Translations under genes and position numbers: made by a program
Shown here: one piece after another, positions 30,408 to 39,456 of the stretch
How positions within the stretch are numbered: position 1 is the stretch's first letter
How the letters are laid out: every line of letters starts with the position of its first letter
From: Catenulispora pinisilvae
GTDB taxonomy: Bacteria > Actinomycetota > Actinomycetes > Streptomycetales > Catenulisporaceae
DNA length: 55,818 nucleotides
Direction: 5' to 3'
Assembly (NCBI RefSeq): GCF_015356865.1
Contig: NZ_JAAFZA010000046.1
Span: 1-55,818 of the forward strand
The notes under the pieces: generated by a model
What the model was told of the DNA's origin: nothing
Database searches by the model: none
The model's input: only the letters and a program-made list of their open reading frames with translations

Positions 30408-32582
30408 ATGCAGGCTTATCGCGATCAGCACGGCATCCCCCACGCCCGCGCGGCGTCCGTCGAGGCGGCGTTCCGCGCCCAGGGCCACCTCGCGGCCTTG
30501 GACCGGGGCCTGCAAATGGAGTACGTCCGTCGCAAAGCCCTGGGAACGTGGGCGGAGGTCGTCGGATCGCGGGCGCTCACCGACGACATGTTCTCCCGGC
30601 GGGTCGGCCTCGCGGCGGCGGCCCGCCGTTCGTATGAAGGGCTGGCGGACGAGACGAAGGCGGTGTTCACCGCGTACGCCGAAGGGGTGAACGACGCGCT
30701 GGGCGGGAGTCTGGCCGGGTGCGACCTGCCGGAGCCGCCGCGCAAGTGGGAGCCCTGGCACAGTGTCGCGGTCTACCTCGGCCGGCACGTCGGTATGGGA
30801 AGCATGGCGCACAAGCTGTTCCGTACCGCGTTATTACCGGTGGCCCCGGCCGACGTGGTCTGGCGGGTGCGCTCCAACGCCCGGGAGGAGCTGATGGTGC
30901 TGCCGACCGGGGCCGTGGCACGGGTCGACACCGCGGGGCCGCCGCCGGGGCACGGCGAGAAGGTACGCGGCTGGCTCAACGGGCTCGCGGAGGTCGAGAC
31001 CGTGGCCGCCTCGGCGGACCCGGCGGCCGGGAGCAACAACTGGGTGGTCTCCGGCGCGCACACCGCCTCGGGTCGTCCGCTGCTGGCCGGGGACCCGCAC
31101 CGGCCGTTCGAGACGCCGGGCCCGTACTGGCAGAACCACGTGTCCTGCGACGCCTTCGACGCCATCGGCCTGTCGTTCCCCGGCGTCCCGGGCTTCCCGC
31201 ACTTCGGCCACAACGCGCACGTGGCCTGGGGCATCACCCACGGGATGGCCGACGACCAGGACCTGTTCGTGGAGAACCTGGACCGGCTGGACACCCGCAC
31301 CGAGCTGATCACGGTCCGGGACGCCGAGCCGGTGCGGATCACCGTGCACACCAGCGCGCGCGGCGGCGTGGTGGTCCAGGACGACACCGCGAACACCGGG
31401 CTGGCGCTGCGCTGGACCGGCACCGCCGAGCCGGACCGCACCCTGGACTGCCTGCTGCCGATGCTCAAGACCGCCTCGGTCGCAGAGCTCGACGACGTGA
31501 TGCGCGGCTGGTCGGTGCCGGTGGACCACCTGATGATGGCCGACGTGCACGGCGCGATCGGCTACCGGCTGCGCGGCCGGGTCCCGAGCCGGGACCAGGC
31601 GAATTCGTGGGCCGCGGTACCGGGCTGGGACCCGGCGTACGCCTGGCGGGGCTGGGTGCCGTTCGACCAGATGCCGGCGGCCCGCGACCCCGAAGAGGGG
31701 CTGCTGGTCTCGGCGAACAACCGGCCGAGCGCCGACCCCACGCCGTATGTGGCGCACGACTTCGCCGGACCGGCGCGGGCCACGCGGATCTTGCAGCTGC
31801 TGCGCGAGGGCGTGGCGGCGCCGCAGGCCCTGGACCGGGCGGCGATGGAGCGGATCCACGCGGACGTGTCGTCGCTGACGGCGCGGGAGTTCGTGGCCTC
31901 GCTAGAGCACGTGAAGGCGGCGGAAGGCAGCCGAGTTTCACAGCTCCTTGAGTTGCTGCGGGGCTGGGACGGCACGATGGGCCTGGGCTCGGTCGCCGCC
32001 ACCGTCTACACCGAGGCCCGCCGCGAGCTGCTGACCACCGTGCCGCTGCCCGGATCCGACGCCTCGCACGCCCGACTCCTGTCGCCCCAGCAGCGCACCG
32101 GCACGCTGTGGCTGTCGTTCCAGGCGCTGCTGGCCGGAGCCCGCGCCGGCGACGAGTCCATGTTCGGGGCCTGGTCGGACGCGGTCGGCCAGGCGCTGGA
32201 CCGGGCGGCCGAACGGCTGACGGAGGAGATCGGCCCGGACCTGGCGGACTGGACCTGGGGCCGCCTGCACCAGTGCCGCTTCACCGCGCTGCTCCCCGGC
32301 GTCCCGGCGGTGGCCGGACGCCCGGTCCCCGGCGACAACGAGACCGTGCGCGCCGCCGGCCTGCACGGCATCGAGACCACCACCGCCAGCTCCGGCTCGG
32401 TCGCCCGCTACGTCTTCGACCTCGGCGACTGGGAGGCCAGCGGCTGGGTGGTGCCGGAGCAGACCGACGAGTGGTACGCCGCGCGGCTGGTGCCGATGCA
32501 CTACGACTGGGCCGTGATCGAGTCGGCCGGGACGCCGATCGTGCTGGGGGCGGCGGCCGATCTGGAGGACGCGGCCCGGTAG
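30408..32582 (+). CDS. Penicillin acylase-family Ntn hydrolase, apparently cytoplasmic
   Basis: The 724-aa protein is a penicillin acylase-type N-terminal nucleophile hydrolase. The processing site and nucleophile are in AAGSNNWVVSGAHT, with Ser209 as the new N-terminus of the beta chain. About 200 residues of alpha chain precede it, as in the family. RPLLAGDPHRPFETPG and SFPGVPGFPHFGHN are further family motifs. It lacks the signal peptide of periplasmic acylases and begins MQAYRDQHGIPHARAAS. Family members cleave amide bonds of acyl homoserine lactones, beta-lactams or acylated peptides. It is followed by a condensation-domain protein 79 bases downstream, so maturation of a peptide product is a reasonable guess. 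Confidence 0.88.
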   Translation: MQAYRDQHGIPHARAASVEAAFRAQGHLAALDRGLQMEYVRRKALGTWAEVVGSRALTDDMFSRRVGLAAAARRSYEGLADETKAVFTAYAEGVNDALGGSLAGCDLPEPPRKWEPWHSVAVYLGRHVGMGSMAHKLFRTALLPVAPADVVWRVRSNAREELMVLPTGAVARVDTAGPPPGHGEKVRGWLNGLAEVETVAASADPAAGSNNWVVSGAHTASGRPLLAGDPHRPFETPGPYWQNHVSCDAFDAIGLSFPGVPGFPHFGHNAHVAWGITHGMADDQDLFVENLDRLDTRTELITVRDAEPVRITVHTSARGGVVVQDDTANTGLALRWTGTAEPDRTLDCLLPMLKTASVAELDDVMRGWSVPVDHLMMADVHGAIGYRLRGRVPSRDQANSWAAVPGWDPAYAWRGWVPFDQMPAARDPEEGLLVSANNRPSADPTPYVAHDFAGPARATRILQLLREGVAAPQALDRAAMERIHADVSSLTAREFVASLEHVKAAEGSRVSQLLELLRGWDGTMGLGSVAATVYTEARRELLTTVPLPGSDASHARLLSPQQRTGTLWLSFQALLAGARAGDESMFGAWSDAVGQALDRAAERLTEEIGPDLADWTWGRLHQCRFTALLPGVPAVAGRPVPGDNETVRAAGLHGIETTTASSGSVARYVFDLGDWEASGWVVPEQTDEWYAARLVPMHYDWAVIESAGTPIVLGAAADLEDAAR

Positions 32583-32661
32583 CCGGATCGCGGGTGGTGG
32601 ATCACAGAACCCGTATATCCCTATCCTGGCCCTTTCGCCGAAGTACGACGGGGGGGGCCAG

Positions 32662-34431
32662 GTGCGGACCGGCGACGACGTGGCAGAAGGCACGGCCGTG
32701 GAGTCCGCCGTGCTGGCCGCCTTCCCCGACATCGCCGTCTGTATAGCCGTGCCGATCAGGGGCGAGCGCTGCGACCTCCTGCTCACGCTGCGGGCCGATG
32801 CCGATCCGAACGCCGCGTGGGACGAAGTCGTCCGCGCCGTGGTGTCGGCGGCCGAGGTCCGGGTGGTCACCGACGAGGTCCGGGTGGTCGCCGACGAGTG
32901 GCTGGTCCGGGACTTCGGCGGACGCCTCGACGTCGAAGCGACCCGGCAGCGGCACCGTGACTTCCTGGCCGGGGCCTGGCTGCCGGGGCTCGGGCCGGGG
33001 TCGAGGCCGGAGCCGTTGCCCTCCCAACGGATTCGGGTGACGTTCGCCGGGGCCGAGTCCGGCCGTGCCGCCCTGACCTGGGGCCAGCGTGATATCTGGG
33101 CCACCATGATCCGACAGCGGAACTGGCTGCCGCAGGGCGGGCGTCGGCCGCTGGCTCCCGGGACGCGCGTCGAAGATGTCGCGGCGGAGCTGGCATATCT
33201 GCACAGCCGCTACCAGTCCATGCGGACCCGGCTCGTGTTCGACGGCGTCCACGATGACCCGGTCCATGATGACCCCGTCCACTATCACGCGTCGGGCAGC
33301 AAGGTCCGCCAGTCGGTGGCCTCGGCCGGTGCGACCTTCCTCGACGTCTACGACACCCCACCCGGTCAGGACCCTGACGCACTCGCCGCGCGCGTGGAAG
33401 CCGTCTACCGGCGCCGCCCGTACGACCTGCGCAGCGAGTGGCCGGTCCGGATGGCGGTAGTCCGAAGCGGCGGAGTGTGCCGGCATCTGGTCGTCCTCAT
33501 GCACCACTTGGCCCTCGATGCCGGTGGTGCGGCAGTGATGATCCGCGAGGTCGCCGCCCGCGAAGGCCGGGAGCCCACAGGCATGCAGCCGTTGGAACAG
33601 GCGCGCTGGCAGGCGTCAGAAGCCGGGCTGCGGCACCAAGACAGAACACTGCGGTACTTCGCGAAGTCGTTGGACCGGCTGGCCGCCGGACCGCCGCCGG
33701 CACTGCGTCCCGGCCCGGACCGGCCGCGGCACTGGTCCGGACGCCTGGTCTCCCCCGCGCTCGCCGACGCGGTCGCGACGATCGCCGCCCGGCGCGCGGT
33801 GGACGAATCGGCCGTACTCACCGCGGTAACGGCGATCGCCTTCACCCGGTTGGCCGACACCGACCGCGTGCTGATCCGGCCCCGGGTCGGCAACCGCTTC
33901 CGGTCGGCGCTGGCCGACGTGGTCTGCTTCGCGGCCCAGAGCGGACTGCTGGTGCTGGAGCTGGGCGACACCACCTTCGATGAGGCATTGGACCGGGCGC
34001 GCGGCGCGTCGATGGCCGCGGTGAAGAACGCCTACTTCGCTCCCGAGGCGCTGACGGCGATGCTCGACCGGTTCGCCGCCGACCACGGTCGCGGGCCGGG
34101 GGTCGAGATGTTCTTCAACGACCGGCACGCCACCGAATCGGGGGTCGACTACACCACGACGGCCGCGCCGCGTCCGCGCGAACCGCGGCGGACGCGCGGC
34201 GGGTCGACGTCGACGTTCGGCTGGCTGGACCGCCGGCCGGACCAGGCCGAACCGCTGTCGGTGACGATAGACGACGCCGACGGTGCGCTCGCCGTGTCAG
34301 TGCACTTTGACACTTACGCCATCGCGTCGGAGGTGGCCGAGGAGCTGGCCTGGGGTGTCGAGCAGGCAGCGCTGGAGGCGGCGGCGGACGGTTCGGCGTC
34401 GACCGGTGTTCAGCTGCGATCAGGATTCTGA
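32662..34431 (+). CDS. Stand-alone NRPS condensation-domain protein
   Basis: The 589-aa protein contains a condensation-superfamily domain from about residue 135. Its active motif is MHHLALDAGGA (H281-H282...D286), a variant of HHxxxDG, and an RFRSAL-like motif lies further on. The first 120 residues resemble the C-terminal subdomain of an adenylation enzyme (ESAVLAAFPDIAVCIAVPI ... GRLDVEATRQ), without an adenylating core. A duplicated EVRVVTDEVRVVADE (21-bp repeat) and HDDPVHDDPV occur inside. No adenylation, carrier or thioesterase domain is adjacent. It could form amide or ester bonds using free or CoA-bound acyl donors. The GTG start follows a run of eight G bases. Confidence 0.78.
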   Translation: MRTGDDVAEGTAVESAVLAAFPDIAVCIAVPIRGERCDLLLTLRADADPNAAWDEVVRAVVSAAEVRVVTDEVRVVADEWLVRDFGGRLDVEATRQRHRDFLAGAWLPGLGPGSRPEPLPSQRIRVTFAGAESGRAALTWGQRDIWATMIRQRNWLPQGGRRPLAPGTRVEDVAAELAYLHSRYQSMRTRLVFDGVHDDPVHDDPVHYHASGSKVRQSVASAGATFLDVYDTPPGQDPDALAARVEAVYRRRPYDLRSEWPVRMAVVRSGGVCRHLVVLMHHLALDAGGAAVMIREVAAREGREPTGMQPLEQARWQASEAGLRHQDRTLRYFAKSLDRLAAGPPPALRPGPDRPRHWSGRLVSPALADAVATIAARRAVDESAVLTAVTAIAFTRLADTDRVLIRPRVGNRFRSALADVVCFAAQSGLLVLELGDTTFDEALDRARGASMAAVKNAYFAPEALTAMLDRFAADHGRGPGVEMFFNDRHATESGVDYTTTAAPRPREPRRTRGGSTSTFGWLDRRPDQAEPLSVTIDDADGALAVSVHFDTYAIASEVAEELAWGVEQAALEAAADGSASTGVQLRSGF

Positions 34432-34497
34432 CTGGTGAGCGCCGGGTAAGGATCGCACCGTCCCTTTTCCCCCGACAGCGCGCCCTGGAGGTGCCGC

Positions 34498-36354
34498 ATG
34501 TCTCGTCGGTTGTCTTTGCGGAAACGTACCGCCGTGTTGCTCACCCTGGTGTTGGCGTTGGTGGGCGCCACCGCTGCCGCCGCCCGGCCGCGGCACGAGC
34601 TGAAGTTCGACGTCTCGTTCCCCGCCGCCACCCGCGCCACGCCCGCCGACGGCCGGGCGTTCGTGATCGTGTCCACCAACGCGGACTCCGATCCGCGCGA
34701 GCAGATCAACATCATCAACGGCGCGCCGTACTGGGGGAAGGACGTGAACGGGCTCAAGCCCGGGCGCTCGGTGACCCTGGATTCCGGTGCCTCGACCTAC
34801 GGCTACCCGCTGTCCACACTGAACCAGCTGCCGCCAGGCCGGTACTACGTCCAGGCGTTCTTCACCGTCTACGACACCTTCCACCGCGGCGACGGCTCGA
34901 CCGTCCAGATGCACATGCCCTGCGGCGACGGCCAGGACATGTTCAACTCGCCGCGGAACATGTACAGCACCCCGCAGTGGATCACCATCACCGGCGACCA
35001 GGACCGGCCGGTCAAGCTGGCGCTGGACCACGTCATCACGCCGGCCGACCCGATCCCGGCCGGCGGCACCTGCCAGCAGGGGAACCCGGCCGACAGCCAG
35101 CACGTGAAGCACATCAAGATCCTGAGCCCGGCGCTGACCAAGTTCTGGGGCACTCCGATCTACATCGGTGCCAACGTCCTGCTGCCGCAGGGCTACGACG
35201 ACCCGAAGAACGCCAACGTGCACTACCCGGTCGAATACCACTTCGCGCACTTCACGGAGGCCGCGCCACACGGTTTCAAGGAGGACGGCAGCAACTCCTT
35301 CTCCCAGTTCTGGCTGAATCCGAGTTCGCCGAAGTTCATCAGCGTGGAGGTCCGCGAGGAGAACCCGTTCTATGACTCCTCCTACGTGGTCGACTCCCCC
35401 AACGTCGGCCCCTACGGCACCGCCACCACCAAGGAGCTGATCCCGGCGCTGGACGCGCAGTTCCGGACGATCGCCGCACCCTGGGCCCGCGTCACGGCCG
35501 GCGGCTCGACAGGCGGCTGGGAAGCGCTGGCCTCGCTGGTGTTCAACCCGGACGTGTTCGGCGGCACCTTCGCCGGCTACCCCGACCCGGTGGACTTCCA
35601 CCGGCACCAGATCGTCGACATCTACGACGACGCCAACGCCTACAACACCCTGCGCCAGTTCGACTATCCGACGCAGCGCCCCGACGACCGCAACACCGCC
35701 GGCGACACCATCTACGACATGGCCCAGGAGAACCTGTGGGAACTGGCCCTGGGCGACCACGACCGCAGCGGCGGCGCGTGGGCGATCTGGGAGGCGGTGT
35801 ACGGGCCGCAGGGCAAGGACGGCTACCCGGCGCTGGTCTGGGACAAGCGAACCGGCGCGATCGACCACACCGTGGCCGCGCAGTGGAAGCCGAAGGACCT
35901 GGACGCGAAGCTGGCCGCCCAGTGGTCCACGCTCGGCCCACAGCTGCAAGGCGAGATCCACATGTACGTCGGCGACACGGACACGTACTTCCTGAACGAC
36001 GCCGTGGAGCTGCTCCAGCAGAACCTTGACTCGCAGACCACGCCGCCGGCCGACGCCACGTTCACCTACGGCCGCGAGAAGCAGCACGGATGGTCGCCGT
36101 ACACGGACGCGCAGTGGTTCGGCGTATACGCGGCCTACATCGCTTCGAAGGCACCGACCGGGACGGACACCTCCGGCTGGCGCGGGAGTCCGACGACGGC
36201 CGCCGCGACGGCAGCCCCGACCGTGACGATCCCGGCCGTGACGACGACCGCGTCGAAGACGGCGGCCACGAACGAGGTGCGCGCGATGCTGCCGGCGTCG
36301 ATGGACGGAGGCGTGATCGACCCGTCGGCGACGACGCGCGGACTGCCGCGGTGA
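34498..36354 (+). CDS. Secreted enterochelin esterase-like alpha/beta hydrolase
   Basis: The 618-aa protein has a signal peptide (AVLLTLVLALVGATAAAA). An N-terminal beta-rich region follows (about 40-215), and then an esterase domain with the nucleophile elbow TAGGSTGGWEA (Ser337). Conserved features include PHGFKEDGSNSFSQFW and GREKQHGW (probable catalytic histidine). A threonine/alanine-rich tail of about 60 residues ends the chain. It is exported and probably acts on an ester in the medium. It is 66 bases after the condensation-domain gene on the same strand and may belong to the same unit. Confidence 0.82.
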   Translation: MSRRLSLRKRTAVLLTLVLALVGATAAAARPRHELKFDVSFPAATRATPADGRAFVIVSTNADSDPREQINIINGAPYWGKDVNGLKPGRSVTLDSGASTYGYPLSTLNQLPPGRYYVQAFFTVYDTFHRGDGSTVQMHMPCGDGQDMFNSPRNMYSTPQWITITGDQDRPVKLALDHVITPADPIPAGGTCQQGNPADSQHVKHIKILSPALTKFWGTPIYIGANVLLPQGYDDPKNANVHYPVEYHFAHFTEAAPHGFKEDGSNSFSQFWLNPSSPKFISVEVREENPFYDSSYVVDSPNVGPYGTATTKELIPALDAQFRTIAAPWARVTAGGSTGGWEALASLVFNPDVFGGTFAGYPDPVDFHRHQIVDIYDDANAYNTLRQFDYPTQRPDDRNTAGDTIYDMAQENLWELALGDHDRSGGAWAIWEAVYGPQGKDGYPALVWDKRTGAIDHTVAAQWKPKDLDAKLAAQWSTLGPQLQGEIHMYVGDTDTYFLNDAVELLQQNLDSQTTPPADATFTYGREKQHGWSPYTDAQWFGVYAAYIASKAPTGTDTSGWRGSPTTAAATAAPTVTIPAVTTTASKTAATNEVRAMLPASMDGGVIDPSATTRGLPR

Positions 36355-36427
36355 GCTGACAGCCGGCAGGCGTGCCACTCGATCTCGGGCGGCACGTCTG
36401 CGGGTGTCGGTCAGTATGGTGATCGCC

Positions 36428-37132
36428 ATGCCAGCCGAAGAACTCGACGAATCACTCACCAGCGAGACCTACGAGGCCATCGCCTCGGCGTGGAACTCGT
36501 GGGGGCGCCTCGACTCCGACGTGATCGCCCACCTGATCAACCCGGCGTTCCTAGGCGGACCGGCGTGGCCCGCCCTGCGCCAGGCCCACACGATCACCCG
36601 CCGCGACGACGCCCTGTTGGTGGCCAGCAGCGGCCTGGCCGACCCCACCGCGTGGGACGACGCGGAGCCGACCAACGGGTTCGGGATCGAGGTGTACGGC
36701 ATCTCCCCCGATGTCCCGGTCGGGCTCGGCACGACTGATGTCGCCGTGTCCTGGCTGGGCGAACTGGTGCAGGCGGTGTCGAATCAGGTGGCGCACTTCG
36801 GGTTCCGGGTGCCCCAGATGCTCGACACCTACGGTCTGATCACCCTCGCCTTGCCCGGCTTGGAACTTCCCGACGCCGCCGGCGACTATCTCGATGACGA
36901 CGATGCGCCGGTGGTGATGCTCGGGCTGACCGACGCGGAGGTACCCGCCTCCGTACCCGGCCCACTGTCACCCATCGGCCTGGTCAATGTGAAGCTGCTG
37001 ACCGTCGCCGAGGGCCGCTTCTGCGTGAACAACACCATCGGCGACGAGAACGCCCGGGGCGAGTTGGCACGACGCTTCGCCGAGCAGGACCATCCGCTCT
37101 GGTCGAGCCTGAAGCGCCCTTCGGTCCTCTGA
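36428..37132 (+). CDS. Hypothetical protein, possibly SUFU-like
   Basis: A 234-aa soluble acidic protein starting MPAEELDESLTSETYEAI at the ATG at 36428; an in-frame start eight codons upstream is less likely. Segments such as NGFGIEVYGISPDVPVG, then TDVAVSWLGELVQAVSNQVA and YGLITLALPGLELP loosely recall bacterial suppressor-of-fused domain proteins. I give this only low weight. No catalytic motif is visible. It ends just before a strong terminator shared with the amylase gene. Confidence 0.6.
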   Translation: MPAEELDESLTSETYEAIASAWNSWGRLDSDVIAHLINPAFLGGPAWPALRQAHTITRRDDALLVASSGLADPTAWDDAEPTNGFGIEVYGISPDVPVGLGTTDVAVSWLGELVQAVSNQVAHFGFRVPQMLDTYGLITLALPGLELPDAAGDYLDDDDAPVVMLGLTDAEVPASVPGPLSPIGLVNVKLLTVAEGRFCVNNTIGDENARGELARRFAEQDHPLWSSLKRPSVL

Positions 37133-37137
37133 CGGCC

Positions 37138-37171
37138 GGCGGCGACCGGGCCCCTCAACCCGGTCGCCGCC
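37138..37171. terminator. Bidirectional terminator
   Basis: GGCGGCGACCGGG and CCCGGTCGCCGCC form a perfect 13-pair stem with an 8-base loop. It lies between the convergent hypothetical gene and the amylase gene and is followed by TGTT on the plus side. Confidence 0.8.
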
Positions 37172-37195
37172 TGTTCATCAGGAATCAGATACACC

Positions 37196-39427
37196 TCACC
37201 AGGCGACGGTCACGTTTCCCGTCCCGGATGTCGGCACGGTGTACGTGTGGTTCGAACCGCTCTCCCACGTGACCGTCCCGTCCGAGTGCTTGATGAAGAA
37301 CTTGAACTGGATGTTCGCCCCGGCCGGGACGCTGGCCAGGCTGAACCACGTCGGATAGTTCGGGTCGAGCATCGGGCCGATCGCGACCGAGGTGTCGGTG
37401 CTCCAGTTGCCGAGTTCGTCCTGGTCGCCGGCCAGATAGAGCTCGTCGCCCGGCTGGGTCGATGTGCCGGTGACGTTGAACGTCACCGGGACCTGAGTCC
37501 CGGTCTCCACGTGGTAGGAGATGGCGTTGCCCGCCACGCCGCCGGAGGACTTCAGCACCACCGAGGCCAGGCCCGGGGTGACGCCCGAGGGGATGGTGAT
37601 GTCCGCCTCGCCGTTGGACCAGGAGTCGACGGTCGCCGGGACGCCGCCGACCGTGGCGGTGCCGGCGGCGGAGCCGAAGTCGGTGCCGGTCACGGCGACC
37701 ACGTCGCCGCTGTGGCCGATGGTCGGGCCGATGTTGCCGACCTGCGGGGCGGACTGCGTCGGGGCGACGTAGGACCACACCGCGGCCTGGCCCGGGTTCA
37801 GGGTGTAGGAGCCGACGGGGTTGTTGCCGCCGGTGCCGGCGCCGACGGTCAGCGTGCCGCCGCCCAGGGCGCCGCCGAGCACGTCGTTGTAGCTGCCGGC
37901 GGGCAGGGCGGTGTTCAGGCTGGTCAGCGGGTAGCCGGCCGACGTGCTCTTGTTCACCGCGACCAGGACCGTGTCGTTGTAGAACTTGCGCTCGTAGACG
38001 TACACGTCGTTGTTGATCCAGCGCTGAGTCGAGGTGCCGTAGCGCAGCGCGGGGTTGCTCTTGCGCAACGCGGCCAGCTTCTGGATGTCGCCGAAGCTGC
38101 GGGTGTTCTCAGCGAACGAACTCATCATCGGCCGGTTGTAGGGGTCGCCGCCGACCTGGCCGAAGGAGTTGGTGGTGTCGTTGTGCAGGTACTGCTCGTC
38201 GCCGTAGTAGATGGACGGGATGCCAGGCACCGTCATGTCCACCACGGTCGCCTGGTCCAGCAGCGTGGTGTTGTTGTCGACCGACAAGAAGCGGTTCTCG
38301 TCCTGGCTGTCGACGAAGTCCACCAGGTCGTTGGACCAGTTGAAGGAGCTCTGCTGGCGGCTCAGTTCCGAGTCCAGCTCCGACATGTTCGCGTTGTTGG
38401 CGAACACGTCGCGGACCGCGGTGTTCAGGTCGAAGTTCTCCAGCGACTGGCCGTCGGTGTTGGCGAACTTCACCTCGTTCGGCCACAGCGGCGCGCTGCT
38501 CGGGTCGGCCCACTCGCCGTACATGAAGACGCTGTGCGAGCCCTCGATGTTGTCGACGTAGCTCTTGAGCCAGCCGCCGGGCATGTGCTTCACAGCGTCC
38601 ATGCGGATGCCGTCCACGCCGTGCCCGAGCCAGGTGTTGACCGCGCCTTCCACGTAGTTCGTGACGGCCGGGTTCTCCTGCGCGAGGTCGGCCAGGTTGA
38701 ACAGGTTCTGGTACTCGACGTCGTACAGGTTGTTGTAGTCCGCGACGCCGCCGTTGTGGTGGAAGTAGCCGTTCGGGTCGTTATCGTAGGTCGCGAGCGT
38801 GGTCCCGTTCTGCTTCAGCGCGCCGCCGGCGCCGTAGTTCGGGTTGCTCGTGTCCTCGGGGTTGGAGTCGTTGACCGCCCAGTCCATGATCACCTTGATG
38901 CCCTTGGCATGCGCCGCGGCGACCATGGCGTCGAAGTCCGCCCACTGCCCGAAGTGCGGCTCGGGGGTGTAGAAGTCCATTCCCCAGTAACCGTGATAGC
39001 CGGCGGTGGTGTTGCCGTTGCTGTCGGGGACCGGCACGTTGACGTTCTGCACCGGCGGCGAGATCCAGATCGCGCCCACGCCGAGGTCGGACAGGTACTG
39101 CATCTTGGCGGTGACCCCGGCGAAGTCGCCGCCCCAGTACTCCTGCCAGTTGTTGTGGGTGGGGTCGTTCAGGTTCGGCGCGGACGACGGGTTGTCGTTG
39201 CTGGTGTCGCCGTTGGAGAAGCGGTCGGTGAGCAGTTGGTAGATGACGTCGTTGGTCATGTCGCCAGTGCTGACCGGGGTGGAGCTCACCGCGGCGGTGG
39301 CGGTGGCGGCGGTTTTGGCGGACCGGACCGGGGCGGCCGAGCTGGGGGCCGCCGCGGCGGTCACCACGGTGGCCGCGGCCAGGCTCACGGCCGTGCCGGC
39401 CAACGCGAGTCTGCGGCGTCGTTGCAT
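37196..39427 (-). CDS. Secreted GH13 amylase/CGTase-like enzyme with IPT and CBM20 domains
   Basis: The 743-aa protein starts at the ATG at 39427 with a signal peptide (RRRRLALAGTAVSLAAATVV). A GH13 barrel follows (about 50-430), then domain C, an IPT/TIG domain (about 556-635, PQVGNIGPTIGHSGDVVAVT) and a C-terminal CBM20 starch-binding domain (about 640-743, PVTFNVTGTSTQPGDELYLA). This is the CGTase domain order. The nucleophile GIRMDAVKH and the acid MYGEW are intact. Region I reads DWAVNDSN instead of D..xNHT and region IV reads DFVDSQDENRF instead of xxNHDxxRF, so both substrate-binding histidines are replaced. It sits at the end of the maltodextrin transport operon. Confidence 0.88.
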   Translation of the reverse strand: MQRRRRLALAGTAVSLAAATVVTAAAAPSSAAPVRSAKTAATATAAVSSTPVSTGDMTNDVIYQLLTDRFSNGDTSNDNPSSAPNLNDPTHNNWQEYWGGDFAGVTAKMQYLSDLGVGAIWISPPVQNVNVPVPDSNGNTTAGYHGYWGMDFYTPEPHFGQWADFDAMVAAAHAKGIKVIMDWAVNDSNPEDTSNPNYGAGGALKQNGTTLATYDNDPNGYFHHNGGVADYNNLYDVEYQNLFNLADLAQENPAVTNYVEGAVNTWLGHGVDGIRMDAVKHMPGGWLKSYVDNIEGSHSVFMYGEWADPSSAPLWPNEVKFANTDGQSLENFDLNTAVRDVFANNANMSELDSELSRQQSSFNWSNDLVDFVDSQDENRFLSVDNNTTLLDQATVVDMTVPGIPSIYYGDEQYLHNDTTNSFGQVGGDPYNRPMMSSFAENTRSFGDIQKLAALRKSNPALRYGTSTQRWINNDVYVYERKFYNDTVLVAVNKSTSAGYPLTSLNTALPAGSYNDVLGGALGGGTLTVGAGTGGNNPVGSYTLNPGQAAVWSYVAPTQSAPQVGNIGPTIGHSGDVVAVTGTDFGSAAGTATVGGVPATVDSWSNGEADITIPSGVTPGLASVVLKSSGGVAGNAISYHVETGTQVPVTFNVTGTSTQPGDELYLAGDQDELGNWSTDTSVAIGPMLDPNYPTWFSLASVPAGANIQFKFFIKHSDGTVTWESGSNHTYTVPTSGTGNVTVAW

Positions 39428-39456
39428 GGTTGCCTCTCCTATACGAATGATGCGGA

